Positions 41,978 to 55,900 of a DNA stretch of 64,000 nt are shown here, piece by piece. The notes under the pieces are model-generated. The model was not told the origin of the DNA, searched no databases, and worked only from the letters and a program-made list of their open reading frames with translations. The stretch covers positions 51,001 to 115,000 of the forward strand of contig JBAMJV010003090.1 in the NCBI GenBank assembly GCA_037951105.1, given 5' to 3'. Position 1 is the stretch's first letter; each line of letters starts with the position of its first letter. This DNA comes from Echinarachnius parma. Taxonomy: Eukaryota; Echinodermata; Echinoidea; Clypeasteroida; Echinarachniidae. A program made the translations under genes and the position numbers.

Positions 41978-42203
41978 AGCCCGGCGCAGACAGAGCCGTC
42001 TCAACCCGATCCGACTGGTTTTCAGTCGGGCTAAAGTCAGTTTCGCTCAGTTGGAGCCGATTCAACATGTTGAATCGGCCTCGAATGATCTCCGACTGGC
42101 ACTTGACTGGCAAAACCGGAGTCCTGAGGCAACGCATATCGAGTTAATCAGGTTGAAAACCAGTCGGATCGGGTCGAGTCAGCTCTGTCTGCACCGGGCT
42201 TTA
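41978..42203. mobile_element. GC-rich palindromic MITE (AGCCCGGCGCAGACAGAGC ends)
   Basis: Ends AAGCCCGGCGCAGACAGAGC and AGCTCTGTCTGCACCGGGCT. Subterminal CCGACTGGTTTTCAGTCGG and its inverse CCAGTCGGATCGGG. Much more GC-rich than its surroundings. Confidence 0.82.
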
Positions 42204-43532
42204 GAGTTAGGAGTCCATTAGGGTCCATAGCACATGCTAGTCTGTACGAGATGCTGCGATACAAATATTGAATGGTATAGAATTACGAATGTATGGCTGT
42301 ACCTAGTAATTATAGAGTTACTCTGCAGTCTGCATTTGCTCTGGTTGCATTTGCCCCTGTAGGCTTATGGTATTGCTAGGAACTTAGGGTTAGGGTTAAA
42401 ATCGTGGTATGGTACATGTTTCCGGTAGTTTTGATTGCGGGGGTTACGTGAGAAATAGCGTTTGCAATTGTTTCAACTTTGAAACTCTATTACGAGCTTC
42501 TTTTTGTTGTTGTTGCATTACTCAGTGGAGCAAACACAGAAATTGAATTGTTACAACACGCATCAATCATCATTTACCATTTTATACAGATCTCTCACTT
42601 CATTTCAGTCAGGCCTGTGTAAAGTGACCACCTAAGGGAATCACGAAAGTGGCCACTGTGAAATAATTGTGTATGCTGAAATTCATGTATACTTACAATG
42701 TATATGGGACCGTTTTATGACTTTTTCACCCTCAGTTACTCATAACGCTTGAAACTTATACCACAATAATATCAACTGCCGTAATACGAGCAAGCATATT
42801 TACCACATACTATATGTATATCTGAAATTTTCAATATATGAATTGTTTCGATCGATTTGAATTGTAATACAATACAATTGCTAATGTTGCTTAATATATT
42901 TATTTCAGCCTTTAACAAAGATTCTGCAAGGATAAAAAACTTGGGCCCCCAATGGAATCTCTTATATCTACATGTTTCACTGAATTTGCATTTGAATTCA
43001 AATTCTCATCAATTTTCAAGAATGTATTGTTCATTTTCTCAACTTACACAATGCTGTACAATCAGCATGTTGCATCAATTTTTTCTAATGAATTAAAGTT
43101 ATATTGTTGCCAAGGGAACCAACATTCAACACAAACATTCAAAAATATGCTTTCAAGATATTGCATCACAGCTTTGAAAAGTAAAAATTATTACGAACAT
43201 TTTGTTTATAGGTCTGCAAAAATACCTAGTTATATAAACCCATGTGGAACTAGCCCTAGAAATATTTGTGATGGGGTCTATGTTATATACATCGCCAAAA
43301 TCAATTTGATTAAAATCTTATTTGGTCAAGTTCCTAGACAACTGATGGAGTCTTTGAAAACAGAGCTATGAATGTTTGTGACATTTATGCTAATGAGTTT
43401 TCAAACTCTGATTAAAAAAAATTTCAAGAAGCAAAATTGTAATTATGAATGGAATTATGCGGATAAATAAAGCTAATCTTTATCATGCATGAGGGTACCA
43501 TGGTTGGTTCCTTTGATTAGTCAAGACAGAAT

Positions 43533-43846
43533 GGGGGTGTTTCACAAAGATCCTAAGTTGAACTTAACTCCAAGTTGGACTTAGAAATTATGGAAAGCTG
43601 AAAGTTTCTGTGAAACAATTTTGTAAATGTCCTTTTTCAAAGGCATAACATGTTGATTCAAATCATTAATGTTTTTCCATTATCAAGGAGATTCCATGTT
43701 CTTGATGTAAAATTTATGAAAAGCCTGAAATACTTACATTTTTGCTTTTGAATATATTTTATTCCAAGGCTACAAATGGCTTTCCATAAAAGTTAGGTCC
43801 AACTTAGAGTTAAGTTCAACTTAGGATCTTTGTGAAACACCCCCCT
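43533..43846. mobile_element. Palindromic MITE family A, third copy
   Basis: Ends GGGGGTGTTTCACAAAGATC and GGATCTTTGTGAAACACCCC. It abuts the family J copy starting at 43849. Confidence 0.87.
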
Positions 43847-43848
43847 GG

Positions 43849-44046
43849 ATTCACAAAGGAGGTTTGTACAAACCATGGTTCAAACCATGGTCTACATCTA
43901 TGGAGTGAAATTTGCTGGTTAGCAAGCACTAACGGTCATATCATTAGAAATTATAAATTGTTTTACTTGTCTACAAGCAGCACTCCATAGATGCAGACCA
44001 TGGTTTAAACCATGGTTTGTACAAACCTCCTTTGTGAATCCGGGCC
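43849..44046. mobile_element. Palindromic MITE family J, second copy
   Basis: Ends GGATTCACAAAGGAGGTTTG and ACCTCCTTTGTGAATCCGGG, with CATGGTTCAAACCATGG palindromes in both arms. Confidence 0.87.
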
Positions 44047-44338
44047 ATATAGTGTTGATATATTTCGTGTCAATCCATACAATCAAAACAAACCATGTCA
44101 ATTTGAGATGGGCTACGTTAATGCTGCATTTGGTTGTGTTTTACATTATTTTTAAAAACTGTGCCAAAACAAAAGAACAATGTGTCATTTTTGTATATTA
44201 CATTGCATGTACTTCCCTTTTTTTATACCATACTGAATTTTGAACTATTTTTGTTAAAATGCTCCATGACACGCTTGGAAATGGCTGCCAAAATATACTG
44301 GAAATTTGCACAATGATGTTAGCACACACTATTACACA

Positions 44339-44553
44339 TTGGAACCTCTTTATTACAAGGACTTTGTAACCATTAAAACTTTCATAATGGATTGTAACAT
44401 TGTTTTATACATGTATAAAATGTTTGGACCTGGAAATTTACCTTGTTATAAAAGTGGAATGTTATACCAAAGTTCTCAATAACTTTTATGATGTAAACAA
44501 TATATGAGGTAATTTTGATGGTACCAAAGGCCTTGTAATTGAGATTCCACTAT
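44339..44553. mobile_element. Relative of the GGAACCTC MITE
   Basis: TGGAACCTCTTTATTACAAG at the left and CTTGTAATTGAGATTCCACT at the right, diverged from 3894-4072. Confidence 0.6.
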
Positions 44554-44640
44554 ACTTATAATTGCATATAAAAATACACACACACCTTTCACCAAGTTAA
44601 AGTTGATATAACATTTGTAATAGTAAGGATTTTAAAGATT

Positions 44641-44657
44641 GGGGGGGGGGGGGGGGA
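44641..44657. repeat. Poly-G tract
   Basis: Seventeen G bases. Confidence 0.9.
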
Positions 44658-45085
44658 CATGTTTAGCTTTTCCAATATTGGTATAATGGTACGTTGATAC
44701 TGGATTGCAAGAAAAACATTAAAAGCAATTGATTTGTAATTGTAGATAATTGCTTTGCATCATTCTTACCACATAATTTACATTTATATCAATTGGGAGT
44801 TATTACCCTATACATGTACCATTGCATTTATCCCATTGCTTTTGAAGGGAATAATTATGCTTGCTTCCAGGTTTAAACAAACTCCATTTAAGTAAATTTG
44901 TATACAATTTCATACAAATTTTAGATTGTTGCTACCCATATTTATGAAATATTGCACTTCAGAGTATTGATTTTTGTATTGATTGGAATTTATCATTTTA
45001 AATTGTTGATTTTGAAATTTTGTATTGCTAATATGACAGGTAGATTTGGTTTGTTTGCTATTATGATGGCAGGGCTTTAGGCATT

Positions 45086-45337
45086 TGTGACCAGCTATAG
45101 CAAAACCCTGGACTTGTCGGTAAAAGTCAAAATGTGGATTTTCATATCATTACAAAGACCACATCGCAAGCTTTCTTTGGATGCTTTGTTCTAACAAATT
45201 GGTCAATAATTGGTGAAGATATGATTGTTTTTCAATCATAAGTCTTTTACACACATTATGTGAACTTAAAATGTCAATTTCTTCAAAACATGAATTACCG
45301 ACAAGTGCAGGGTTTTGCTATAGCCGGTCACATATAT
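45086..45337. mobile_element. Palindromic MITE family B, third copy
   Basis: Ends TGTGACCAGCTATAGCAAAA and TTTTGCTATAGCCGGTCACA. Confidence 0.82.
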
Positions 45338-45589
45338 GTAACATATTCTTACCTCCATAACTTTTTTTGTAAAGTAATTTAAAACAGATATTATAATACG
45401 TTGATACAAATGAGTCAACTAAAACAGTTGAATAATGATTGGAAATTGTTGCTTTGTTTATTATATTCAACCATGGTTTACAGAAAAACCTCCTTTATGA
45501 AATCCAGCCCATGGCAATAGGTGGTGAGTTGTTACTACTCAATGTATGAAAGGATTCTAAACCACTGTATACATATTATAAAGAGAGCC

Positions 45590-45840
45590 TGCTTGCCTGG
45601 GGCAGGTAAAAATCAATGTTGGGCAAGTTAAATTTCATAAATTGTCTAGTTTGCTTGCCTGATTGGGCAACTTAATAATTGTGTAACTACGAGAAAACAA
45701 TGTAAATTCATATGTGTAAATCTCCTCTAGAAGTATTAAAGAGGTCAAGTAAATTTTATACTTGGGCAAGTAAAGTGTAAAACTTTATGACTTTACTTGC
45801 CCAAACGGGCCAGTGCAGAAAAAAGTTAGTGTAGAGGCTT
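45590..45840. mobile_element. MITE family H, third copy
   Basis: GCCTGGGGCAGGTAAAAATC ... AAAGTTAGTGTAGAGGCTT with internal TTGGGCAAGTAAA words. Confidence 0.7.
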
Positions 45841-45978
45841 GAAGAGATTATTCATGTTTACTCCGGCCCAGTCTAGGGCATGAGCGCCACAAGCATGCAA
45901 CAACCTTACGATCCAACTCCATTCTGTATCCATGTTTGGAACAGTAGTTGTCACTACTCGGGCTGTAAAGGAGCTCTG

Positions 45979-46298
45979 GGGTGTGTCTTACAAAGATCCC
46001 AAGTTGAACTTATCTCTAATAAAGCTGGACTTAGAAATGATGGAAAGCCACTAGTTTCTTTGAAATATTGTTGTAAAAGCCCTTTTCCAGAGGCATAAAA
46101 TGTTGATTCAAATCATCAATATTTTCTATCATCAAGGAGATCTCATGTTCCTGATGTAACATTTATGAAAAGTCTAAAATACTTTCCTTTTTTGCTTTTT
46201 AATATATTGTATTCCAAGGCTACAAATGGCTCTCCATAATAGTTAGGTCCAACTCCATAATAGTAAATTTCCACTTCGAATCTTTGTGAAACACCCCC
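45979..46298. mobile_element. Palindromic MITE family A, fourth copy (worn)
   Basis: GGGGTGTGTCTTACAAAGAT ... AATCTTTGTGAAACACCCCC, diverged from the others. Confidence 0.78.
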
Positions 46299-47139
46299 AT
46301 TGTACTGTATGTGTTGGGGTCCCTTTACACAAACTATTGTCCAACTATTGTTCCGAAAAGGGATACATTTGGACGTTGTAGAGTGCTGATGGAGATGCTG
46401 TGTTCAGCAGTACACACAATTGTGACTTAACTTCTTTGAGTATGCAGTGGATTAAATACTTAGAAACAACTTAACACCTATCACCATTTGGGGGACAGAG
46501 GTATGTAACTACTCTGGGTTAAAAACATTTGTGAAGCGCCCTCTTGAGTTGGTAAACGAGGCATTTTGAAATATACATTACGAATCGGTGTTTCTACAGT
46601 GTTATCATGTTAGTATGAATTGAAATGTTTGCAAGTTTGATAGTGAAATATCTATAGATTGTATTACTGAATGTAATGTCTAGTTATACTCTTATGAAAG
46701 AAATTTGTCAAATCTGTTGCAACTTGCCTGTTTTTGAAGGCGGGTGTTAATTTAAGATGCATGTAAATATGTAAGAATGTGTGTACAATTGTGTGTTTTG
46801 TGATTTTATTTCAAAAGCTTATTGATATAATAAGACATTGTTGTACATTGAATTGGGTATTCATGAGTTATTGAATACAGTGTATAGTTCTTTGGAAATT
46901 GTTTTAGATATTAAAAAAAAATGTGATATTGTGGGCGCTCTTTGCAAGAAAAAAAAATGTTTACCGTTTTATACATTAAATTGACTGGGAATAAATTATG
47001 GATGAAACACTGTATAATTGAATTCATATACAGCTTTATTTGGAGTTCTTTTGTACTTGTCTGTATTATTTTAATTAACTACTTGAATTTAGTTATATGC
47101 TACGTGATCAAACATTTACATGCATACACCCATACATAC

Positions 47140-47420
47140 ACTAAAAGGGTACCACCACCCAAAAATAATATTCTTATATATGAAAGGTAACATCTTTAGT
47201 AGTCCATTCCACCAACAGTTCAGAAAAATGTGTTTCCAGAAAAAAAAATATATAATTGGAAAATGCGTCACCATTCTAAAGCATTAGACTAGTAGTGTAG
47301 CGTAGTGTAGAGTAGTGTAGATGTAGGATACGAAAGAAGAAGCATGCGGAAACGGAACCATCAGATAATGATGGTTCCGTAAGTGAGGGTAATTGATTGT
47401 ATTGTTTATGAATTACACTA
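47140..47420. mobile_element. Probable relative of the GGTACCACCACCC element
   Basis: AAAAGGGTACCACCACCCAA at the left matches the right end of the element at 61412-61845. The right end (ACACTACCCTTT) is weak. Confidence 0.45.
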
Positions 47421-47654
47421 CCCTTTGCAAAGTGATGAGCATCTATTTAATATCACACAATGGTACCAAAACATATAGTAATTTGTTGTTCTTTGAAAAT
47501 GCAAGCACTAAATTCCCTGTTTTGTGGTGACTAGCCATGGATATTGTAGTTGATCTCATATTTTTTACTGAATTTCTGCCCACTGTTACTAGTGAGTGCA
47601 CAATTCCTGTTACTTCTAGTGTATAATTAATGGAAATAATGTTTTTGGGGGTTA

Positions 47655-47842
47655 CAGCTCGTTATTCCGAAGGTTCGTTATTCCAAAAGTTTGGTTATTC
47701 CGAAGGTTCGTTAATCCAAAAATGAAATTTCATTTTCGGAATAACGAACCTTTGGATTAATGCAACAAATGTTTGGATTAACAAAACCTCGGGTATACAA
47801 AATTTGTGTGTTCGGAATAACGAACCTTCCAAATAACGAACC
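47655..47842. repeat. Inverted repeats of GTTCGTTATTCCGAAGG
   Basis: GTTCGTTATTCC/GGAATAACGAAC words occur several times in both orientations around AAATGAAATTTCATTTTC. The segment can fold into a cruciform. Confidence 0.75.
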
Positions 47843-47875
47843 GCACCCGTTTTTCAGACCACTGGTGGCTCCTAC

Positions 47876-48387
<512 letters not shown>

Positions 48388-48528
48388 CTATGTTTCCCAA
48401 CTATATCACATGAAACCTCATTTGAGCGTGCACTAACAAAAGTGAGTTACGTAACCACAGACATAGCAGCAGACTCAACAACCCGCCTTTGTTAGGTCAC
48501 GATCAGAAGACGTTTCATGCGGTACACA

Positions 48529-48811
48529 GGGCTCGACATTAGCACTTGCCCTATTGTAAATAGTTATAAATTGAATTTGTTATAAAATAATTGTTATAAT
48601 AAAAATTGATGTTGGGCAAGTAAAATTTCTTAAATGGTCTAATTTGGTTGCCCGATTGGGCAAGTAGCATTTCTAGCAGAATTAATTTGTCTTTTTTGTT
48701 CATTGTTTTTATGGACAAGTAATTTTCTCTTTGGGCAAGTAAAATTTGAACATTCCTGATTTTGCTTTCCCAAACGGGCAAGTAGAAAGAAAAGTTAGTG
48801 TGGCGGCTTGC
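48529..48811. mobile_element. MITE family H, fourth copy
   Basis: GGGCTCGACATTAGCACTTG ... GTTAGTGTGGCGGCTTG. An AT-rich insertion (TTATAAATTG...AATTGTTATAA) sits near its left end. Confidence 0.78.
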
Positions 48812-49849
48812 GGTACAGTTGTGGCAGCCTCCCGGGGTCAGTCAAAACAGTGGACACAAAAACATTGAATATTTGTATTAATTCCATTATTAATGATACC
48901 CGAGAGGAAATGTACAACTAGAAGAGGAATTATAAACTTAATATATGTTTTCTCGGCCAATTTCGTAAACTTTTCATTTGTATTGATAAGCGGTTAATTC
49001 AAACTATTTAGCTCTTTGCTCAAGTAATTTAGCACTTGTAGCATTCAATTTAAAAAGCAGGCTATTAGCATTCAATTTCGCCAACGGAATTCACGGAGGG
49101 CGGTATAACACAATCACAAATTTTCCCGCTTTAAATTGAATGCAAACAAAATGTTTTTTCGAATGATCGTTATGTGAATTCAAATGCATAAAAACGAACT
49201 TGAACTACAAAGTGACAAAATCGGCGAAATTGAATGCACATAAAATTAATTTGTGTGGCCAACTTACGAAATTGACTGAGAAATCCTGTAGTAACAGTGA
49301 GCAACAATGCCAGCGTTTGGTTCCTCTTTTATCAAATGTTATGGTGTAATTTATTTAATAAATAAATGACAAAGAAAGTACACTTACAAGCATGAATTAA
49401 TATAATATTATTTCACTGTATTTGTGCCCGTGCTACATGTTTACAAATGCTTCATATTCTGAATAAGTTAATGCAAATTATCATTCATCCAGTCTCAGTT
49501 GAATAGTATGCCTTGGCAGTGCGTGACAAAAAGTAATAGCTTTTGATTTAAAACGCATTCTACTTCATACACGTACACATTTAGCAAACTCATGATGGGG
49601 GAAGTACAAATTTAGCACGGTAGAAATCTGAGAAATCTGAGCATCAGGTTATTTTAATGAAAAATTGATCCAGTTTATAAATAAATTCAAGACATACATC
49701 TGTAGATATTGATGTTTATGTGAAACAAGAAAAGTGTGTAAACCAAGCACTTTGTTTTTGGTCCTCATTAATGAAAGAACAGAAATAGCCAAGAATTAAT
49801 ACAATTTGTTTTTCGATATATGTGTGCCTTGTTTGTACATGTAAGTCCT

Positions 49850-50017
49850 GGGCCCCGTTGCAGAAAGAGATACAATCAATTGTAAGTTACGATTGATCGT
49901 AAGTCAGAAAATTTACTCGTTTCAACCAATCAGATTTGCGCATCTAGAACACGTGATCTGACTTACGCTTAATTGCAACTTACAATCGATTGTATCTCTT
50001 TCTGCAACGGGGCCCAG
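49850..50017. mobile_element. Palindromic MITE family I, clean copy
   Basis: Ends GGGCCCCGTTGCAGAAAGAG and CTCTTTCTGCAACGGGGCCC are perfect inverted repeats. Confidence 0.9.
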
Positions 50018-50176
50018 GTCCGTTTGTAATCAATGTTAGCAGTAATTTCAAATATCGTAATATTATTATTATACAATCTGGCCAATACCAAGGTTATTTT
50101 ACACAGCTTGTTAAAAATGTATTGCAAAGTATCTATGTTACTATATTAAAAAATAGACACGGGGGACACCTGCCCA

Positions 50177-50284
50177 CCCCCCCCCCCCCAATAATTTTGA
50201 AAGAAACATAAGGGGACATCATGTTTTTGTTTAACAAATAAATACATTAAGTGTGCCCCCCCCCCCCTCCCCCCCCCCCCCCCA
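50177..50284. repeat. Two poly-C tracts
   Basis: C-rich runs at 50177-50189 and 50256-50284. Confidence 0.9.
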
Positions 50285-50747
50285 CACCAAATCAGTCCGA
50301 CCATGCTACAACACTGCCTACAATGCAGCATAAAAACTAAACAGTTACATTGTTATTTTATTAAGCAAAATAATAATAATTATGCTAAGGATTCTATGAC
50401 CTGATTGTGGAGTTCTACAGAGTTGTGTAACTATACTTCGTAGTTAAATAGTTTTCATGGCAATCAGGCCAAATATTCATGATCACACGTTAGCTGTAAT
50501 AGTTTTAAGCTACATCTTTTTTTTAAAATAAGTCTTCTAAGTAATCTATGTATAGTCAACGGCTAACGTTAGCTTTCTTTGAACCACAGTGAAACCACAT
50601 TAAAACGGAGCATCAGATATCTTGTATCTGGGCTAAAAAAATATTTTAGAAATAGAACCTGCCCCTGTGAATTAACCTCGCTATATCAGGTACCTCAGAT
50701 ATAATACATCTCGCTGTAAAGAGGTTTCACTGTAACTACTCTGACCA

Positions 50748-51130
50748 TTAAAGGGACTTAGTAAAATTGTCCAAATCCTCAAAATCCAATTGTAAATCCA
50801 GCGGTTCCCTCATACCTTTTTTTATTCGTATTAACAATAGAAGCATGGGACAGGTTTCGTTTTTTTCAAACAATAAAATATATTTACGATTCAAGTGTTC
50901 AGATGTAAACCATCCATAGGATAACCGTAACCGCGTACAAAGTGAGTGCAATGAGTTAGTGAATATCACTTCGCATTTTTGCTCATTACTCAGCCATATA
51001 ACGTCCATTTAACTTGAAATGTTCACACAATACCCAGTGGACATATCAGATAACAACGATATACATTATATATTCTATCAACCATTCATCAATTTTTGCA
51101 CATGTCAACAAAGTTACTAGATCCCTTTAA
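50748..51130. mobile_element. TTAA-duplication MITE, intact relative of 26435-27416
   Basis: AGGGACTTAGTAAAATTG at the left and GTTACTAGATCCCT at the right, flanked by TTAA at 50748-50751 and 51127-51130. It runs inverted relative to the copy in MLLT10 intron 7 and has no mariner insert. Confidence 0.87.
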
Positions 51131-51952
51131 CGACCAACACTAAAACATCTACCAAAAGGAATAGTTGCAATGAATACATACATAAATATACTGGATGTGT
51201 CTGAGTATTAAGCATGGGCAAGAAAGGCACTTAATAAATGCTTGAAGAACATGTTCATTTTTCACACACAGCAGGCAAGCTTCCTGGAAGTTGGATGTTG
51301 GAGTTGGGACGTCACAAATCTACTTGAATTTGAGTTGGGTTGGGGACCCCTGAGAAACATAATATATTTTGTTTAATCAAATTTCTTGGAGGTAAGTGTT
51401 CCCCACCCCCTATCAAATCTTATTGGATACTTGTCATCACTTTCTCTACTTAACTAATATATCGAGTTGGGGACCAGTAATTTTTGTTTTACTGTATTCA
51501 TCAAATTATTGGGTGGCATGCCCTCCCCCCCCCCCCCCCCATAAAATCTTATTGTAATCACTTTCTCCACTTAAATAATGTTTCTAGTTGGGGACCAGTA
51601 ATTTTTTTTTTACTATCTTCATCAAATTATTTTGAGATAAAATGTACATATTAACCTAAGCTGGTTGTATCTTGGGCAGAAGAGATGTTTTCGGCTGAGA
51701 AAGAGAAGGGCGCTAAGTAACTTTTTGTACTTTTGAGATAATTATGTTCAAAGTTTGGGAGCCTTCTAGAAATCCAATATAGCTCTCTTTGATTACTATT
51801 TCCCAAATTAGACATGATTATCATCTGAAAAGTTGGCACCACATAGAGAAATCTCTGACCTACAAGATGGCAGACAGAATTCAGTTCAGCTCAAACATCG
51901 ACTTAACGCCCTTCTCACTATCACCCGACATGTTTTCAGTTTATATAATGTA

Positions 51953-52842
51953 CCGTATGTATTTTTTCGGTGTATTAACCGCATGGTTTTCCCGACGGAA
52001 TTACCGGCGAAGAGGGGGGTGCGGTTTGTACACGGAGATAGGGAAAATTGCACGAAAATCCCCACTAGCACAACACAGCATGAAACACTATGCGTGGGAC
52101 TGTAGTGAACGCTAGAAGACAAACAAAGACAAAACAAAACATGAATCAAATCTGAGATGAAAAAACTGTACCTTGATATGTTTATTCCTTCTTACAAGTT
52201 CAGATTTGGTTAAATCTACCCTTGAAAATAGTAAATTCTAAGCTCTTTTTGGAGATGAAAAATTGCGATCGTACGTTTGCAAGTGGTGGGGAAAAAAAGC
52301 GTGCAGACGCGATTTGACTGAAATTAGCGATCAATAACGATAGGATGATCGCTAATTTCAGTCAAATCGCGTATGCATGCTTTTTTTCCCCACCACTTGC
52401 AAAGTAACGATCGCAATTTTTCATCTAAAAAAAGAGCTTATAATTTACTATTTTCAAGGGTAGATTTAACCAATTAATTTTTTTCATCTCTTATTTGATT
52501 CATGTTTTGTTTTGTCTTCTAGCGTTCACTACAGTCCCATGCATAGTGTTCCGTGTTTTGTTTTCTGGTAAGCTCAACAGACAACAAATGTTACGGATTG
52601 ATCGGGGAAGGGGCTCATAATTTCCTTAATGTGCTTCAGAGACTTCAGTAAATTGAAGTATATTTCATAGACCAAAACTCTCTGGAAAAGAAGGATGTAT
52701 TTTCTTATTCGATCTTGGCACATTTTGACCATCCAAAAATCAAGAATTATACTATCAATTTTTTTTTTTTTCATGGAAAACCCCCCAAAGTTAGGGATGC
52801 GGTTAATACACCGGAGCGGGTAACACCGACAAATACGGTAGA
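51953..52842. mobile_element. Element with TACCGTAT/ATACGGTA ends and large internal hairpin
   Basis: TACCGTATGTATTTTTTCGG with GTGTATTAACCGCAT at the left is answered by ATGCGGTTAATACACCGG and ACAAATACGGTA at the right. Inside, 52085-52555 is a second long inverted repeat. Confidence 0.78.
52085..52555. repeat. Long inverted repeat (~230-bp arms)
   Basis: CACTATGCGTGGGACTGTAG ... GCTAATTTCAGTCAAATCGC: the left and right arms are complementary with few mismatches, folding into a hairpin of about 470 bases. It lies inside 51953-52842, so it is probably a nested element. Confidence 0.85.
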
Positions 52843-52917
52843 CAGAATTTGAAGGAATCCCTCCAAAATGAAATGTTATATTGTTCCCTAGTATTGCAGC
52901 CTTAAGTCCATTCAGTG

Positions 52918-52992
52918 TCAGCTCTGTACAGCACCCTGCTTTCTCCTCTTGACTATCTCCACTAGCTCCTTGTATCTTACAATGCACTCCTC
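52918..52992 (-). CDS. DNAJC1: DNAJC1 last exon (SANT2 end, stop)
   Basis: 75 nt. The acceptor is TTGACAG. Encodes EECIVRYKELVEIVKRRKQG, AVQS and TGA, matching human EDCIARYKLLVELVQKKK. A worn copy lies at about 53285-53388. Confidence 0.92.
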   Translation of the reverse strand, partial: EECIVRYKELVEIVKRRKQGAVQS

Positions 52993-55900
52993 CTGTCAAG
53001 AAATGAGATTGAAGAGACAGTCAATGAAGGACCAAATTCACTCCAAAAATTGTTTAGACAATACAATTCAAAAGAGTAGAAGTCATGATCATGACAAATT
53101 ATTTCATGTCATGTCTGAACAGCACCCCGTTTCAGTGAACTACAGAAACAAGAAGATCTTATTTTCTTGACAGTACCATTCCAGAAATTGAAAGTATATT
53201 GTAATAACAGAGTATTCAGTATTCGCTTAGAGATGATTATCAATCACATTAGGTGCTACATGAATCAAAACATTATTATTTGTATTATTCAGTGTTAGCT
53301 CTATACCACCCCTACTGTGTTCCCTTCACTATCTCAACAAGTTTCCTTATTTCTTGCCATGCACTCTTTTTGGCCAGAGGAAGAATAACAATTATCAAAT
53401 TGAATTACTCTGCAGACTAATCTGAGAAAAAGATGACAATAAATGAGACAGAGGAGCCAGTCATTGAACATCAAAACCAAAATGTCCGCTATCAAACCTT
53501 TGGCCCCGTTGCAGAAAGGGATGCAATCGATTGTAAAGTCAGAAAATTTGCGCATTTCAACCTATCAGACTTGTGCATTTATTCACATGATCTGGCTTAC
53601 AATTAATTGCAACTTTACGATCGATTGCATCTCTATCTGCAACGGTCCTATAATATCTCCTCATTGGTTACCTTTGTTTTGCCCGGTACAGCTTCCGCTA
53701 TCTTGCCCCATCTATTATCAACACTCATCAGGTAGACCTGCATGGCCTTTTCAATGATTAAAAGTTATCACCTTTCTTAAAACCCTCAACTTCTATGCAA
53801 ATCAAACCTATTATTCTTCTTCTTATTATTAATCCAACATTTGTGTTCAATTTGTTACCTTTGTTTTTCCAGGTACAGCTTCTGCTATCTTGTCCCATCT
53901 GTCACCAACGCTCCGTGGATAGACCTGCATGGCTTTCTCTAAGACCTTTTGTTGTCTCTGCGTCCACGCACAGCTCTCCACACCAGAATGCACGAGCTCA
54001 TCTATTACGATAAAAGCAAAAGTACATAATTATGATTTATCTTCATCATCCTTGATACAATCATTTACAATGCCATCGTCATGGTCACCACCATCACCAT
54101 CATCAGCATCTGTTAATGCTGCGTGGATAGAGACCTGCATGGCCTTCTCCAAGACCTTTCGTTGTCTCTGTGTCCAAGCACAGCTCTCCACACCAGAATG
54201 TATTATAGAATGGGTTGATAAATCCCTGCAATCTGATTGGTTGAGAGCAAAATTTGTGCAGACAATTAATTGTACTGGATGCATGAAAAGTGATGCGTCC
54301 GGTAAAAAAAATCATGCGTCCGGTAAAATTTCATGCGTCCGGTAAAAAATTTCATGCGTCCGGTAAAAAAATCATGCGTCCGGTAAAAATTTCATGCGTC
54401 CGGTAAAAAATTTCATGCGTCCGGTAAAAAAATCATGCGTCCGGTAAAAAATTTCATGCGTCCGGTAAAAAATTTCATGCGTCCGGTAAAATTATTTCAT
54501 GCATCCGGTAATTTTTCTAATTTTTAATTTTTTGACTTTTTGGGGGGCGTAACAATGCCCATTCTATAAAACAGATGATGCGCAAGTTTATTTCGTGGGT
54601 CGGTGGAATTGTTTGCACGCGGTAACTATGGAAACTAGTCTAAACCCACTCGGCTTCGCCTCGTGGGTTTAACAGTTCCATAGTTACCTTGTGCAAACAA
54701 TTCCTACCGACCCACTCATACCTGCGCATCATTTGTATACTAGTTCATCTATTACAATAAAAGCAAACGTTTTTAATTATGATTTATCATCATCATCATC
54801 ATGTATTGAGTTGTTTATGTCATATTATCCTCATCATAATCTCTACATCACCATCATTAGCATCTACGCTGTCGTCATCATCATCTTCTTCAAAATAACT
54901 ATGATTTATCATCATCATCCTTGTCATTGTCATCATTATACAAATAATTTCTTATCAAGATGATGATGATCATCATCAGTCATCATCATCTCCACTGCCA
55001 CTGCCACTGCCGTAGTCATCATCATCATTGCTGCAAACAACACCAACACCACCACCACCACCACCACCACCACCACCACCACCCCCACCACCACCACCAC
55101 CACCATCACCACCACCACCATCGTCATGTCTTCATCATCATCAATTATTATCCAGAAATCATTACCACCGTCATCAGCTGCAGCAATAGCAGCATGTTTG
55201 ATCTCTTCTTTAGAGATTACTATAAGATTGCTTTCAAATAACTGCATACATAACGATCATTCATTTAGTCATTAAATGATAGAATTACTTAGACCAATAG
55301 CCATAAGGAAATCAGTCTAGAAACACATTTCATTAACTGTACTAAATTTTTTTGAGTTTCATGATCACATATGTATGTGCTAACTGACTGGAGCAGCAAG
55401 GGATAATCTTTACAGTTAACCAGAGATAAATTAAATTGATCTTTTCACAAATGTTTCATATCACAGACGGTATTTATTACTAAAGCCAGGATCATATAAA
55501 GCCAAGTTTTCTCACCAAGTTCCTTGTTCTGTTCCTCTTGGTTTATATCAGCCTCTCTTTGTTGGGATATCATCGCAGTTCTGTCATTACTTTTCACCGG
55601 TTTTACAGTTTGATTCCTCTTGTTTGAAACTTCAGGGTCATCTTGATTGGTGGAATATCTTGTGATGTCATCAGACAGGCTACTCCCAGTTTTCTTGCTG
55701 ATAACTGAACCCCGGACAGCGCCGGTTATACCTGATAGTGAATGGAATGGAATACAATGTCAGTTTTCTTGCTGATAACTGAACCCCGTACAGCACCGGT
55801 TATACCTGATTAGGCATGCAATGGAATGGAATACAATGTCAGTTTTCTTGCTGATAACTGAACCCCGGACAGCACCGGTTATACCTGATGAGGAGTGCAA

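Noticed and set aside
42952-43371. 139-codon open frame as a gene
   Set aside because: AT-rich composition, no recognised domain, no splice or promoter support. Could be chance in the 3' region.
54936-55247. Poly-Val and poly-His open frames
   Set aside because: Translation of the ATC/ACC microsatellite.
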